Shown: piece after piece, positions 33,664 to 44,924 of the stretch
How the letters are laid out: each line of letters starts with the position of its first letter
Position numbering within the stretch: the first letter of the stretch is position 1
Source of the DNA: Sycobia sp. Sy_11
Lineage: Eukaryota; Arthropoda; Insecta; Hymenoptera; Epichrysomallidae
DNA length: 64,000 bases
Direction of reading: 5' to 3'
Assembly (NCBI GenBank): GCA_018907035.1
Contig: JACCIC010000219.1
Span: 434,001 to 498,000 of the forward strand
Position numbers and translations under genes: made by a program
The notes under the pieces: generated by a model
What the model was told of the DNA's origin: nothing
The model's input: the letters and a program-made list of their open reading frames with translations, nothing else
Databases searched by the model: none

Positions 33664-34055
33664 TACAGTAATTGAAATAAATTTACTCACAGTATATTCA
33701 GCAAAAATAACAACATTTTTATTTTGTATTAGATAAGTGACTTTTGTTAATGTATTTCGAATTTGTTAACTTTTTGTACAAACAAAAATATCCTTATGTT
33801 AATGTTGTAAAAAATATTGGTAAATTTATTTTTAAAAATGTATTTGAAAAGTGCTTCATGTAATATTTATAAACTCACAATAACAAGTAAGCGGCTTCTT
33901 TTCAATAATATTATTCTAAAACAAATTATAGAAATAACATTCATGGGCTTTTTATATATATTGTGATGAATATTCTTAATTCTACGGTGACAGATTGTAT
34001 AAAGGTAACAACTTTTTGAAAGATATATTTTTTTTTTATTTATTTTATTTTATTT
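33664..34055. other. AT-rich spacer ending in a T-rich run
   Basis: No coding motif. The (TTTTA)n run at 34029-34062 abuts the 3' end of the minus-strand LINE and, read on the minus strand, is its A-rich tail. Confidence 0.5.
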
Positions 34056-34059
34056 TATT

Positions 34060-34380
34060 TTAAGGAGTTGGGCTTTCCCGGCCCCGGATGCATGGGTAAA
34101 CCCTTCGCGTCCCTCCCTTGACCAACAGCCGATATAAACGACAGGCCTCCCAGAATGGAATTATTCCGGTCGTCATGCTAGATTTAATATCCTCAATCTG
34201 TAAGTAGGCAGCCCCCAAATTTCGCCGCCTTTTCTCAGATATATTTGGACAGTGGCACAGAAGATCTTCGGGGGCTTCATCCTCTGTGTAGCAAAAGCGG
34301 CAGAAGGGGACTCTCACGAGAGCCATTCTGCACATGTGCGCGTTAATCTTACGGTGACCTGTAAGGTTCTCGATGAGCAA
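34060..34380 (-). pseudogene. C-terminal Cys/His segment of the LINE ORF2
   Basis: The open frame includes LTGHRKINAHMCRMALV, CRFCYTEDEAPEDLLCHCPN and a tail, the typical H..C..C..H-like end of insect LINE ORF2 proteins. It follows the RNase H across a frameshift. Confidence 0.8.
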
Positions 34381-34552
34381 TTTTGCCCTTATACTGAAGC
34401 CAAGGATTACCCTGGTCCAGTCCTTTATGTTATTATACTTGTGGAGGTGAAGGCTTTAACCTGCCTGCACTCTCCATTTGTCTCCCATAGTCGGCTGTTT
34501 TCTTCCGTTATCCACCCCTCGATCTCCCCCTTGATGAGGGTGTTGCAGAGTC

Positions 34553-35287
34553 CTACATGCGGCTCAGGGCCGCTATAGGGAGTTTTAACGTGTTCCCTTT
34601 AATTCGATAATGGCCCGGCACCCATAGCAGCGTGACCGTTGCCTTATTCGCTAGTCTATTGAGGGCCTCGTAACAGTCCCTGACCACATTGGATCTAGTT
34701 GTGTAACTGATTAAAGCTTGTAGTCCGCCTTTGCTGTCTGAGCAAAGGCATATGTGGATGTCAAGGTCCGTTTCCGCAGCCACCTGAGCTCCCCGCAGGA
34801 TTGCCACTAGCTCAGTTTGAGAAACGGTAGGGTACTTCCCCAATGGGAAACTTGGGCCCTTTTCGTTTCTTCTTTGGTACACTCCTGCACATGCACCCCT
34901 TTCACATTTAGAGCCATCTGTATACCACAGCTCTTTAATGTTGGAGATGCTTACCAGCCGATTCTCCCATTCCTTTCTGGATGGGATACTGAGCCTATAT
35001 TTTTTGTCAAAGAGGAAGCTCCTGTTCGTGGCGTCTAGGTTCATTCGCAAAGTCAGCTTTTCGTCCAGTCCCCGGGGGAGCCGTAATGGCCCCTCTCTGC
35101 TCACCTCTTTGAGCCATATTTTGACTCTGTGGAGGGCTTTTGCAGCCGCTCCCGCCAGGGTCAGTTTAAATGGCTCTATTTCGAGGAGCATGCCCAGCTT
35201 AGCAGTAGGTGTAGTTATAATCACTCCGGAGATGCTCCTCACCACCATGCTTCTCAGTGTTTCGAATGAGTTTCTGGCAGTCACCAA
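34553..35287 (-). pseudogene. RNase H domain of the LINE
   Basis: The open frame of 244 codons has ELWYTDGSKCERGACAGVYQ (first Asp), SQTELVAILRGAQVA (catalytic Glu), HICLCSDSKGGLQALIS (Asp) and the VTLLWVPGHYRIKGN block that usually carries the final HxGxxGNExAD. Here the last part has become GNTLKLP, so the terminal catalytic Asp is lost. RNase H is found in the I and LOA groups and in only some R1-group LINEs, which helps place this element. Confidence 0.85.
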
Positions 35288-35299
35288 AGCCGTTCTTTT

Positions 35300-36680
35300 C
35301 TACCAGACCAGGGCCTCGTAAGTTCGTCTGGGTTTCAGGACAACCTCGTATATCCATTTCATGATGCCTGGCCTGAGGCCCCACGTCCTGCCTATTGCTC
35401 TCCTAACCTGCGACAGACAGGCCGTCAGTTTGCCAGATACACACTCTAGGTGTTTATTCCATAACACTTTGCTATCAATGTTCACACCTAGGTATTTCAC
35501 TTGTTTCTTAAAGGTCAGAGAACTCTTATTCCATTTATATCTCCTGGTACAGACTATGACCTCAGTCTTCCCTGGGTTAACCGAGAGACCGGTCCGTCTG
35601 CACCATCCGTCGACCACTTCAAGGGCACCCTGTAGTGCTCCCATAAGGGGATCCAAAAAGGGCCCTCGGGCAATTAGCATTATGTCGTCAGCGTAACCAA
35701 CCGCCAGACAACCGATGCTATTCAGCTTATTTAGGAGCTCGTCCATCACGAGGCACCATAGAAGCGGGGACAGGACGCCCCCTGTGGGCACCCTGACCCT
35801 ACTCCCCCTCGTAGGGTCGGGCTCCCTTTGCTTGCTTCCAGGATGGGATTTCCCAACATGTGGTCAATCCATTCTGTGATGCACGGAGGGATATCATGCC
35901 TATTTAATTCCTCCTTGATAACCTTTCGTGACGTGTGATTAAAGGCTCCTTCGATGTCCATAAGGACACCTACAGCAAACCCTTCAGCATCCACCTGAGA
36001 TCGCATCTCAGATACGGTTCTATATAGAGCCGTCTACGTGGATCTTTCAGTGCAGTATGCATGTTGCTCCTTATGGAATTGATTTCTTCTCAAGGCGTCC
36101 TCTCTGATGAATCTATCAATCCTCCTTTCGATAGTGTTGAGCATAAAAGATGTCAGGATGATGGGTATAAAATCCTTCGTATATATAATCCTTCGAATGT
36201 AAATCGTATATAAAATTCTTCGAATTTATAACCACATTTGCCTGCTTTAGGTAAAAATACCACCCTGGTCCCTAGCCACCTTGCTGGGATATGACCCAGA
36301 GTGATGCTTGCCCTCGCCATTCTTATCATCGGGCCCACAATACAGTCCCCGGCTCTTTGTAGGAAGGCCGGGTAGACTTCATCCGGCCCCGGTGATTTAA
36401 ATGCGCCAAATGACCTTACGGCCCATCTGACCCTGTCCGGTCTAACAATCTGGTTTGCTACCATTCGATTAGCACCCAGTTTAGCGTAACCCGTCCAGTG
36501 GTCATTTTCTGTGACTGTATCGTTATCTTGTTCATTATTTCTACTGAAATTTGGGAAGTGGACTTGGATAAGGTATTTCAAAGCCTCCTCATCCGATTGT
36601 GCATAACTACCATCGGGTCTTTTCAGCGTGCCCAGGACCGCACCAGGGTCCTTCGACAGGACTCTGCTCAGCCTAGCCAC
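35300..36680 (-). pseudogene. Reverse transcriptase of the RNase H-bearing LINE
   Basis: Frames run at 36680-36153 (SFGAFKSPGPDEVYPAFLQR, RWLGTRVVFLPKAGK), 36006-35746 (GVLMDIEGAFNHTSRKVIKE) and 35791-35300 (TGGVLSPLLW, then LAVGYADDIMLIA, the catalytic Asp pair, and VKYLGVNIDSKVLW). An AT-rich insertion of about 70 bp interrupts the finger region at 36165-36235. Stops occur near 36010 and 36140. Confidence 0.88.
36165..36235. repeat. AT-rich degenerate tandem insert inside the LINE RT
   Basis: Three imperfect units of roughly 20-25 bases, each with an ATCCTTCG or TTCTTCGAA-like core, lie within otherwise GC-balanced LINE sequence and displace conserved RT residues. Confidence 0.65.
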
Positions 36681-36875
36681 TTCCTTACCCTAGCATATGC
36701 TTTCACAGTAGTTTCTCCAGCTTGTCTCTCTGGCTGACCTTACTGCATCTCTGTAATTGTCTCTGGACGCTCTGTATGCAGTCCAATCAGAATCACTATC
36801 TTTTCTCCTGGCTATCTTCCGGAGGGCCATAGTCTTCTCATTCAGGTAGTCCAGTTTGCTGTTCCACCATCGAAC

Positions 36876-37650
36876 CTAGCCCCTAGGAGTCACCCGTTTT
36901 GGGCGATAATTCTCCTCAAAGGCGTGTTTGATGACATAATTAAAGGACTTCACGACGTTCTCAAGCATTCGCTTGTCCCTTATCCCTACAGTTAAGTCCT
37001 GTAAAGCAGTTTCAACGGACCTTCTGTAGCCCTGCCAGCCTGTGCGCATAGGATCGCGCAGCCAGGTTGGCTCCTCCTCATTGAGTGTCCCCAGCGAGTA
37101 TGTTATCAGAGTGTGGTCCGACAGTGTCTCCACCTCCTCCAATCTGAATTCGTAGATCTTATTAGCTATCGCAGTTGAGCAGATAGTTATATCTATTATC
37201 TGCTCCCTTAGCCTATTTCCGAACGTTGGAATGTCACCCACATTGAGTATCTCGAGGTCTGTTCCCACAAGATACTCGAGTAGTTTAAAACCTTTTAGGT
37301 TCGTCTTAGTGCTACCCCACGCCCTATTGTGCCCGTTTACATCACATCCAAGGACTATTGAAAGACTGTTGATTCTACAATATTCCACTAGTTTCCGAAC
37401 CTCCCCAGTGAGGTTGTCTTTTTTATCATACGGTAGGTAGGCAGATGCAACGAGACGCAGCATCGGCACTACATTAACTCCTTTTACAATGATACATGCT
37501 CTAGCCCTTGTGTCTGTGAGTCACTAACGCAAGCAGCCCTCGACCCTTGATCGCACCTTTCACTATCTAAGGTTCTTGGATTAGCGTTATTTATGTCTGC
37601 ATTCCCGCCAAACTCCTCAGCATAACGGCCAAGGCGTCTTTGCAGTGATG
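36876..37650 (-). pseudogene. APE-type endonuclease of the RNase H-bearing LINE
   Basis: LQINLHHCKDAL (about 37650) is followed by the frame at 37469-36876, with VASAYLPYD, SIVLGCDVNGHNRAWGSTKT (catalytic N, W block), IDITICS and ETLSDHTLITYSL with the SDH catalytic triplet. The enzyme nicks target DNA to prime reverse transcription. A break at about 37500 separates the first motif from the rest. Confidence 0.85.
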
Positions 37651-38560
37651 TAAGTTAATCTGGAGGAATGAGATACACGAAGGATCCATTGTTTGTTCCA
37701 TCGTGCTCTCGCCTTCAACATTCTCCACCGGCATCCGTTCCTCCCGGCGGCTCACCTTAAAGGCGATCTTGCCCTGGAGGTACCAGGGTCTGTGATCTAA
37801 CGCCGCCAACAACCTGGCGTGCGGATCCAGCTTGGTCAGTACGAGGAGATATTTATCTCCTTCATCAGCCCTTCCTTCCTCGCCGTCCTTGGTGCTGACG
37901 ACCCTCCAGAAAATTGTTTTGCCCCTGAGGGATGCATTATTCCCCTCAAGCCTTTTCAAGACGGTGGACGGGTTCTCCGGGGGTCCCGGTAACCACGTCA
38001 CCGCCTCGATTCTAGCCTGTAGGAGCTCTACACCCCCCATTTTCAGATTGCCCCCCCCCAGGTTAAGTCCAGAGTAGCCAGTCTAGCGGCTAGCCACTCC
38101 TTCGCATCGGGGTTATTGGCCACCAGGATGATGACCCCTCCCCTGCAGAAGGAGGCATCATATTTGGGTCATGTGTCCAGTAGTACACTATACATAACCT
38201 TCGATACCGCCCCTCGGAATTGCGAAAACATCTGCGAGGTGATGGTTGCCTCCGGGTATTCTTCATGCACCACGACACATGTAAGGGAGTTTGATCTTTG
38301 GGCAGCCGTAATAATTCCGGCATCCGCTAGCATCCCTCCCGGGGGGGCAGGGTTCCTTTATTGTCACCGCCGCTACCCCCCTACTTTTGTTTTTTAGTGA
38401 TAGCCCGGAGCTGTGACCTCCTTGCCCGCTAGACCAGTAGCTCCTACTGAGATCCTCGGGGGCGTTGCATCCTCTGGGACCTATATTATTTTCTCCATAA
38501 GAATTCCACAAGTAGGTAGGGAAATAAAAGTCCGCCGACACGTAGCCCCGCATATAAGGC
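37591..38560 (-). pseudogene. ORF1 region of the RNase H-bearing LINE
   Basis: An open frame of 149 codons (38040-37591) has an RNA-binding-like central part (IEAVTWLPGPPENPSTVLKR, KTIFWRVVSTKDGEEGR) and then runs on into the first endonuclease motif (ISFLQINLHHCKDALAVM), which suggests that the ORF1/ORF2 boundary has been fused by a frameshift. Upstream frames at 38553-38090 are basic but broken. No zinc knuckles are readable. Confidence 0.55.
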
Positions 38561-39005
38561 TAATACTCGGGAAAGTCGCCCGGTGTTGCCGAGGTATCGT
38601 TTGTGACCGCTACTACCCCAGCTTCCAAGTCGGTACCCTTCAAAACGATGGCTCCCACCTTGGGTTTGGGGGTTGGATATAATACCCATTGCGCCTAATT
38701 CTGAATGCAATGGGGGGGGTTGCCCTTGGCTTCTGGGGTGTCCGCCTGGCTGTTCTCGAGAGTCCCGAGGCCCAGCTCCGGCTGCGAGAGAGACCTACGC
38801 GGGTTCCTTATTCAAGGATCCCACCAGAGTGGTTACTCTAGCGCCCGAGAGACGGTTTGCCCCATCAGCATCTTTTCGCAACCCAGCCCACCCTAGGGCA
38901 GGGCCGCACTCTTCCAGACCATTGCCGGGTCAGCTGCTCAGATCCCCAGACGTGCCTCCACACCGGCCTACAAGAGGCACGCGGCAAGGTGTCAACCCCT
39001 GATGT

Positions 39006-39920
39006 AGGTCTATATTTATACTTTTATTAATTGTTCCTCTGAAAGATACGATATACAGAAATTATAATTGTCAACATAATTTTCAACCGCACCCAATTTA
39101 ATTTTCCTATTACTGCGAGATTCAAAAGCATAGTGTAGAACCCCGACCTGCACGCTGCACCTTGAACACGGAAATATTTAATAGAATTTTCATCAAATAG
39201 AGATACCACCATTTAAAAAATAAATGAATACAGAATAATTTAATATTTATCACAATCTATTGAAATATTACATAATAAAGTATATCAATGAACAAAGTTC
39301 ATGATATATGCGATCACTATTGTTTGAGATAATCGAAAGACAGTTAAATATAATACTAACCATAATTTGAAACAAAAAGTTCGGCAAAAACTCGTCTGTG
39401 ACAATTATACTCAACTTGACAAACAAAGCGTTTGAAAGAAAAAGTGAACTATAGATTATAAATTTATATTCTGTATTACTTAAAATGATTTTATAAAAAA
39501 GTATAAAATAAGGCAAGTATGTTCTACGCAGGTATATTCTACTTCCTAATAATTTAAAAGCTCTTTTCTAAATGTAATATATTTATATAAATGGAAATTA
39601 CACATCAAAGTCATAAGTATATTTGTCATTCTTCAAAAATTTTTCATTATTCCTTCATTATTTCTCATTTAATTAAAAAAATATATTGAGCTCATATATA
39701 AGTTTAATTAACAATAAAATTTAAATAAGAAAAAATCAGATATGCATAATAGTACAATAATTATAATTTGTATCAGTGACAAATGTCTTTGCACGCCGAT
39801 CTTCCGTCTCTTACTGAACTCCTTGAGTTTGCTTTGAATAAGAAATGGCGAATGACCACCTGTTCTAACTCTGCCTAAAGACTATATGACTTTTCAAAAC
39901 TATATCACTTTTTAAAATCA
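39006..39920. other. AT-rich spacer with a repeat shared with 55.9 and 58.3 kb
   Basis: No gene is seen. The segment at about 39487-39525 (AAGTATAAAATAAGGCAAGT) recurs at about 55950 and, inverted, at about 58260. Confidence 0.45.
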
Positions 39921-39924
39921 AATA

Positions 39925-40220
39925 TTGTTTAAAAATTAATTGTATGCATTGTAATGATTAATACATTGGACAGACAGTTACATATTTAAAAAACCAAATT
40001 TGTAGGTTCAATATAGTTTGCGGTGTGCAAATATTACATCTATATTAAAAAAACATCATTTAAACATTTTGCATTCTTTAAATGTTCTGAAAATATTCAC
40101 ATCATAAAAAATCGAAACAATGTACATTTAATATTTCAGTCAAGTAAATTAACTTACATTTATCATTGTTTAATAACTTCTTCAATTTTAAAAGTTTTAT
40201 ATTTAAGATTTTTTAAATAG
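39925..40220 (+). mobile_element. Relic of a PLE GIY-YIG domain, plus strand
   Basis: The plus-strand reading near 39940-39990 gives NCMHCNDxYIGQT-like sequence (the YIG of the nuclease), and the frame at 40023-40220 has KNRNNVHLIFQSSKLTYIYH, matching the end of the better-preserved PLE protein at 18395-19150 (SRNRNKVNLMLESGRLDSVY). It is very decayed, with stops between. Confidence 0.75.
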
Positions 40221-41465
40221 CACGAATTTCGGCGTTAGTGAACTTCATGTTTACACGTCTATAACTTTTGAACGTAATATCCAAACTCATCATACATAGT
40301 GTCATCTTGTACGTTCTGTCAAGACCTTTCAAATGATATATAGTATTGCCAGATACGAGCTCTGTAGCGCTTTGTACATAGCGCGAAATTGATAAGACAA
40401 AAATGCGCAAGGAAGATATTTGACAACCTAATATATTAAGCAATTATATAGCCAAGTATAACTAAATGTATATGAATACCAATTCAAGTAATTTTCACGT
40501 TGGTTTAACAGCTTTCGTTAAAAGTTTATTTTATTCATTAAATAAAAAAAAAGTAAATAGTTATCAATTCCATACGAATAAAATAATATTTCAGAATTTT
40601 GAATAGATTACAATAGTTTCAGAAGAAAATATTGCAACCAATTTTGTGAAGTATATGTAAATATACATAAATATCAATTCGTATAAGATTCGAAATAATT
40701 ACTTTGTTCGAGCTTACAACTTGTAAGGAAAAATTATGTATATTTAACTCTTAACATTCGTTTAAAAAGATGGTCTCGAAGTTGCAGAGGCTAATATGAG
40801 CCGCCAGAAAGTATTAATAATATATCAATATAGAAGGAAATAACACCTCCAAAAACGATATCAGTAAATAAGCAAGACTAATAAATGTCGTAAAGTGTGA
40901 TTTTGATAAAAGAGTAAAAGAACTCTATAAATACAGTATAAATACAGACTCAAGAAATATCTCTGAAGAATCTTTCGAATAAGCCAGAATGAATGGCTTA
41001 CTTATAGATATTGGTGAGTTAACTAAGTAATTGCTGGTAGACAGGAAGGTCCAAAGACAACGCATTATCTGTAGCGAAGGGACCACTAACGTAACGAATG
41101 AACAGTAATTCTATTTCTTGAACATTTCACCCGCCATAGCCAGTCTCTGGCTAAATATTTTATTCCCGCTAAGGTAAAGTTCATAACATTGAAATATTCC
41201 CTTTTAGAATGAATAATGCTGTTTTGAGCTTCAAAAATGGTGAATTAGTGCACTGCATCATATTTTTCAGACGGACAGCATATAATGTGTCTGTGGTAGC
41301 GAATCAAAACTTCTAGGTGGTTTCAAACGTCTTGTTATCAAACGATAAGTTCCTGTTTTCATAAATAAAATCATAAGTTCCTGTTTTTAACTCTAATAAT
41401 GTATTATAATGACCTTGAATACTTTTTATTTAGATTTCCTAAGAATGTTTATGAGCTGGCTTTTG
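40221..41465. other. AT-rich spacer, nothing recognised
   Basis: No coding motif. The stretch at about 40645-40715 resembles 56045-56110 (GTAAATATA..ATCAATT, then TTCGAAATAATTACTT), extending the repeat similarity between these regions. Confidence 0.4.
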
Positions 41466-41469
41466 AGTT

Positions 41470-42345
41470 TTGACCTACACTTTTCTCTAAATTCAAAAAC
41501 ACTCGGCGATGAGTTCGTGTACCTTGTTCATGTTTGAAACGTAATAATTTATGTAAAGATAGCAAGAATATTACAAGAATTATAGGATGAAAACTCAGCT
41601 CAAACGCAGAAATAACTCGCCAATAATTAGGAGTCAGTTTACATGCGATGGGAAAGATATATAAAGGAGGAAAATGGATGCCATACGATTTGACCGAAAG
41701 TGCCATTATGAATCGATATAACATCGCACTGTCATTGCTTGCCAGGCAAAAGAAGAAAAGTTTTCTGTGGCGTATTCTGACTGGTGATGAAAAGTGGATC
41801 TAGTAAAACAATCCTAAGTGCAAAAAGTTATCGGTGGACCCAGGCCAATCGTCCACATCGACACCAAAAAGGAAAATCCACGGCCAAAAAGTACTGCTGT
41901 GCATTTGGTGGTATCAAAAGAGTGTGTTGTACTATGAGCTATTAAAACTGAATGGAACCGTCACTGCCGAGCTATACAAACGCCAACTGAATGATTTACT
42001 ACCGAAATTGATCGAACATAGAACAGAAATCGCGAGGAATATGTGGAAGGTCATTCTGCTGCATGACAGTGCTCGGCCACATGTAGCGGAAGCCGTCAAA
42101 AAGACCTTGTTGGAGCTCGGATGTGAAGTGTTGCTGCACCCAGCGTACTGACCAGACATATCCTATTCTGATTATCACCTATTTAGATCGATGCAGCAAG
42201 ACCTTGTTGATACACACTTTCAACATGTTCAAGAAGTACGAGAATTTGTGAATGATTGGATCGCCTCTAAACCCCCATAGTTCTTTCTTCAAGGTATCGC
42301 CATATTTCCAGAAAGATGGAAAAAAGTAGTCTAAAATATTTTGAT
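41470..42345 (+). mobile_element. Mariner relic, plus strand, 5'-truncated
   Basis: The plus-strand frames give a weak linker part (41620-41790; ALSLLARQKKKSFLWRIL), TGDEKWI at about 41781-41801, then the open frame 41834-42151 with KVLLCIWWYQKSVLYYELLK and LLHDSARPHVAEAVKK. Here the Asn of the usual HDN block is Ser. The third catalytic block reads PDISYSDYHLF across a stop near 42149, and the C-terminus follows to about 42333 (FFLQGIAIFPERWKKVV). Confidence 0.85.
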
Positions 42346-43240
42346 TAAGCCAATGCGTGAGCCGTGAGACGTTAAAAATAAAGCGCGAAACATACCTACG
42401 AAATGCTTCAAGTCTCGATGGTAAAAATACAATATATAAGATTATATAATATAATGCTTGAATATTATTCCCGATGAATTGAGAGGTCGAGCACAGAAAG
42501 CGACGAATTCCAGCGAAAATCATCGGCCGGATGCGTTAAGGGTAGAACATGAAGTAGAAAAGACCGCCGGAGCTCGATCTACGATGACGGAGAGCAAAAC
42601 AGAGAGAAGAAGAACTTCTGCCGCGTCTACCGAGGAGTGGCTACCTACTTTCGACTGATTTGATTACTGTTACTTCGTAGAGGGCGGTGAAGGACGAGAG
42701 CACCAAATGACGCGTCCTATCAGCTATTTTGTTGTAGTCGCGGGACGATAGATTTATGGAAGCTTTGTTGCACTTCGCTCATGTGGGTCAGCGGTCCGAA
42801 ATTTTATATTTACAGGAATAATAGTAAGTCCGAAAGGGGGCACGGAACCGGGCGTCAGCAGGTCTGGACGATTCGCTAGGTTCAATCCAGATCAATCCAG
42901 ATCAATCCAGATCTGATCATACAGACATACCTGGAACACAAAATGTAGTTGAAGTCAGTAGAAGTCATACCAAGAGAAATGGGCATCATATTCTACCATT
43001 CGAATGTGAAACTTCTCGTACAGGTCGTCCTGAGACATCTAAACATCGTATTATTATGCCCGAACAGGAAACTACAAGAGTTCCCCATAGAAGCCATAGA
43101 TAATATATATATATATATATGGTAGAGAGGGAATAATAAACAAAATAGTAGAGAGAGAAAAATTGCTCTAGACCCGACACCGGCTGCGGCCCTCCCGAAA
43201 CGGCGTAGCGGGGAAGAGTATGTCTCCCCCCACCCATCTC
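42346..43240. other. Unassigned region with a small tandem repeat
   Basis: A basic 66-codon frame at 42458-42658 has no known motif. At 42881-42914 the unit CCAGATCAAT occurs in three tandem copies. A short TA run lies at 43104-43120. The composition becomes GC-richer rightwards. Confidence 0.4.
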
Positions 43241-44400
43241 CGCTCGGTATGGCTCACGACTCGGTAATATGGTTAAGTAAGTGAGACACTACATATACTG
43301 ATATATTAAATATCTGACTATATTGATATGGAAGATGTCTGATTTCGACAACCGTGTTGTATCGCATTTCCCGCGTTACAATATGTATACATTGCAATGT
43401 CAGTTTTGGCATTACATTTACCGTGTTTAGCGGCTTACTGACGTATCTATATCTGCTTGTGTGTGTTAGTGTATGTGCTCGAGCGCGTGCACACGTTAGC
43501 TCTGGCTGAAACGAGGACCAAGGGAACACGGAAAGAATGACTCAGGGCAAGTGGTAATTCTAACAATGTATTTATTAACAATAATAATGCGCGATACAAT
43601 ATAATAGGGTAGGTTATGGGCTGCCCATTCCTCGTGGGTTCAGCAACGCGTGGGAAAAATATGACATAATGCGGGAAGATATGGACTTTGACGGAGACAC
43701 TGAAACAATACGAAAATGGATACACGGGGGACCAATCATGTCGGGCTTTGCTCGAATCATAGATTTCGAATATAAGTTGACCGAACTGGCGACACAGAAA
43801 TCTAAATACAAATAACACAAAACTACTTGCCGCGAGGAAGCTGCAGCTATCTCTTTCACCCTTCCTCTCTCCCTTTCGCTCGCTCGTCGATGCAGGTGTC
43901 CTTCGTGCGGAGCGGTTCGCTCTCTTTCTCTCTCGCTCGTTCGGTCATTGACGGCGCCGGTGATGACGCCAGTTCTCGACCCAAGTGCGCCGATGCTGAG
44001 GCTATTCTCGACGACCAGGGAGACGTGGATACATCTCGGGCTGTGATATAGGTGGCAAGAGCCTCCTTGCCTGGACTCGTTGCCGAGATGTGGTGGATCG
44101 CAAGAGTTGAGCGAGCTGGTCTCTCAGTGTCCCGAGCTGTGGTTCTAAGTTAGAGCGCGATTCTCCACGAGGGAATGCGCAGGCATGAGGACTCTTCCAC
44201 TCCTATCCACTTCGCTGCTCCGTTTTCCGTTCGAACTCCGCGCACGCTCGCGGTTCACGAATGCGGTAATTCCGATCGCACGCGAGCCGTGGTTTTAAAA
44301 TCGCGAAAATACGCGAAAAACCCCCTCCCAAAACCTACAGGGAGCGTGTGGTCGGAATGCTGCTTATTCACTTAATTACTGTGCGTGGCATTGAGCTGAT
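43241..44400. other. GC-richer region, possible LTR or untranslated part of the neighbouring gypsy relic
   Basis: Open frames on both strands are mutually overlapping and have no domain. The region lies on the 3' side of the minus-strand gypsy relic at 44.9-46.3 kb, where its LTR would be expected, but no second copy or TG..CA border is visible in the window. Confidence 0.3.
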
Positions 44401-44924
44401 GAAGAGTTGGGATATGATAAGGGATAAAAGTAAATGAAGTTAGTCGCCTGGCGTGGGTATTGACTGGCGATATTAAGTATTCTTGGTTATACCCGCTGGT
44501 GTGTACAGTAGTTGAACTTATTGTGTTGTCACTATATAACCCTATGTAGTTATTGCTATTTCTAAGTCTAATTTGTGATGTTAAATTCTAAGTCGGTAAG
44601 AACTGTAATTTTTTTCATTAACCTAAGTCTAATCTAATCTAATTCTAATCTTACCATATGCCTATTCTAGTGTTTTAATTAATGTTTATACCTATCCTAA
44701 TGCTAATACTAATGTTACCTCTAACAGTTTGTTTCTTATCTTACTCTAAAATTAAGAATGTCTTCTAATCTAACGCTTCATTATGTAAGGCACGCTTCTA
44801 CTTGTGCGTTGCAATGTAAATGACATAGGTCTGTTGCCTTTTCGTCTTTATCTCTCTTCTTGACGAGTTAAGTTGCTGAAATAACGTATATCGTTAGGGC
44901 TGTTCCGGCTGATTGTTTTAGCTA
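44401..44924. other. Spacer with (CTAAT)-like degenerate repeats
   Basis: The segment 44630-44720 is full of CTAATCTAAT / CCTAATGCTAAT-type units. No coding motif. Confidence 0.5.

Larger units (their letters stand above)
34030..39005 (-). mobile_element. RNase H-bearing LINE (I/LOA/R1-group-like), nearly full length
   Basis: The minus-strand order from 39005 is a GC-rich 5' part and ORF1 (about 38700-37700), endonuclease (37650-36876), RT (36680-35300), RNase H (35287-34553), a C-terminal Cys/His segment (34380-34060) and an A-rich tail (complement of 34029-34062). Some frames are long, but frameshifts and small insertions interrupt it. The length of about 5 kb fits a complete element. Confidence 0.85.

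Noticed and set aside
41449..41724. 91-codon minus-strand frame
   Set aside because: It is the shadow of the plus-strand mariner linker region.
43447..43859. Overlapping minus-strand frames with hydrophobic starts
   Set aside because: No domain, mutually overlapping in different frames, in a GC-richer stretch where open frames are common.
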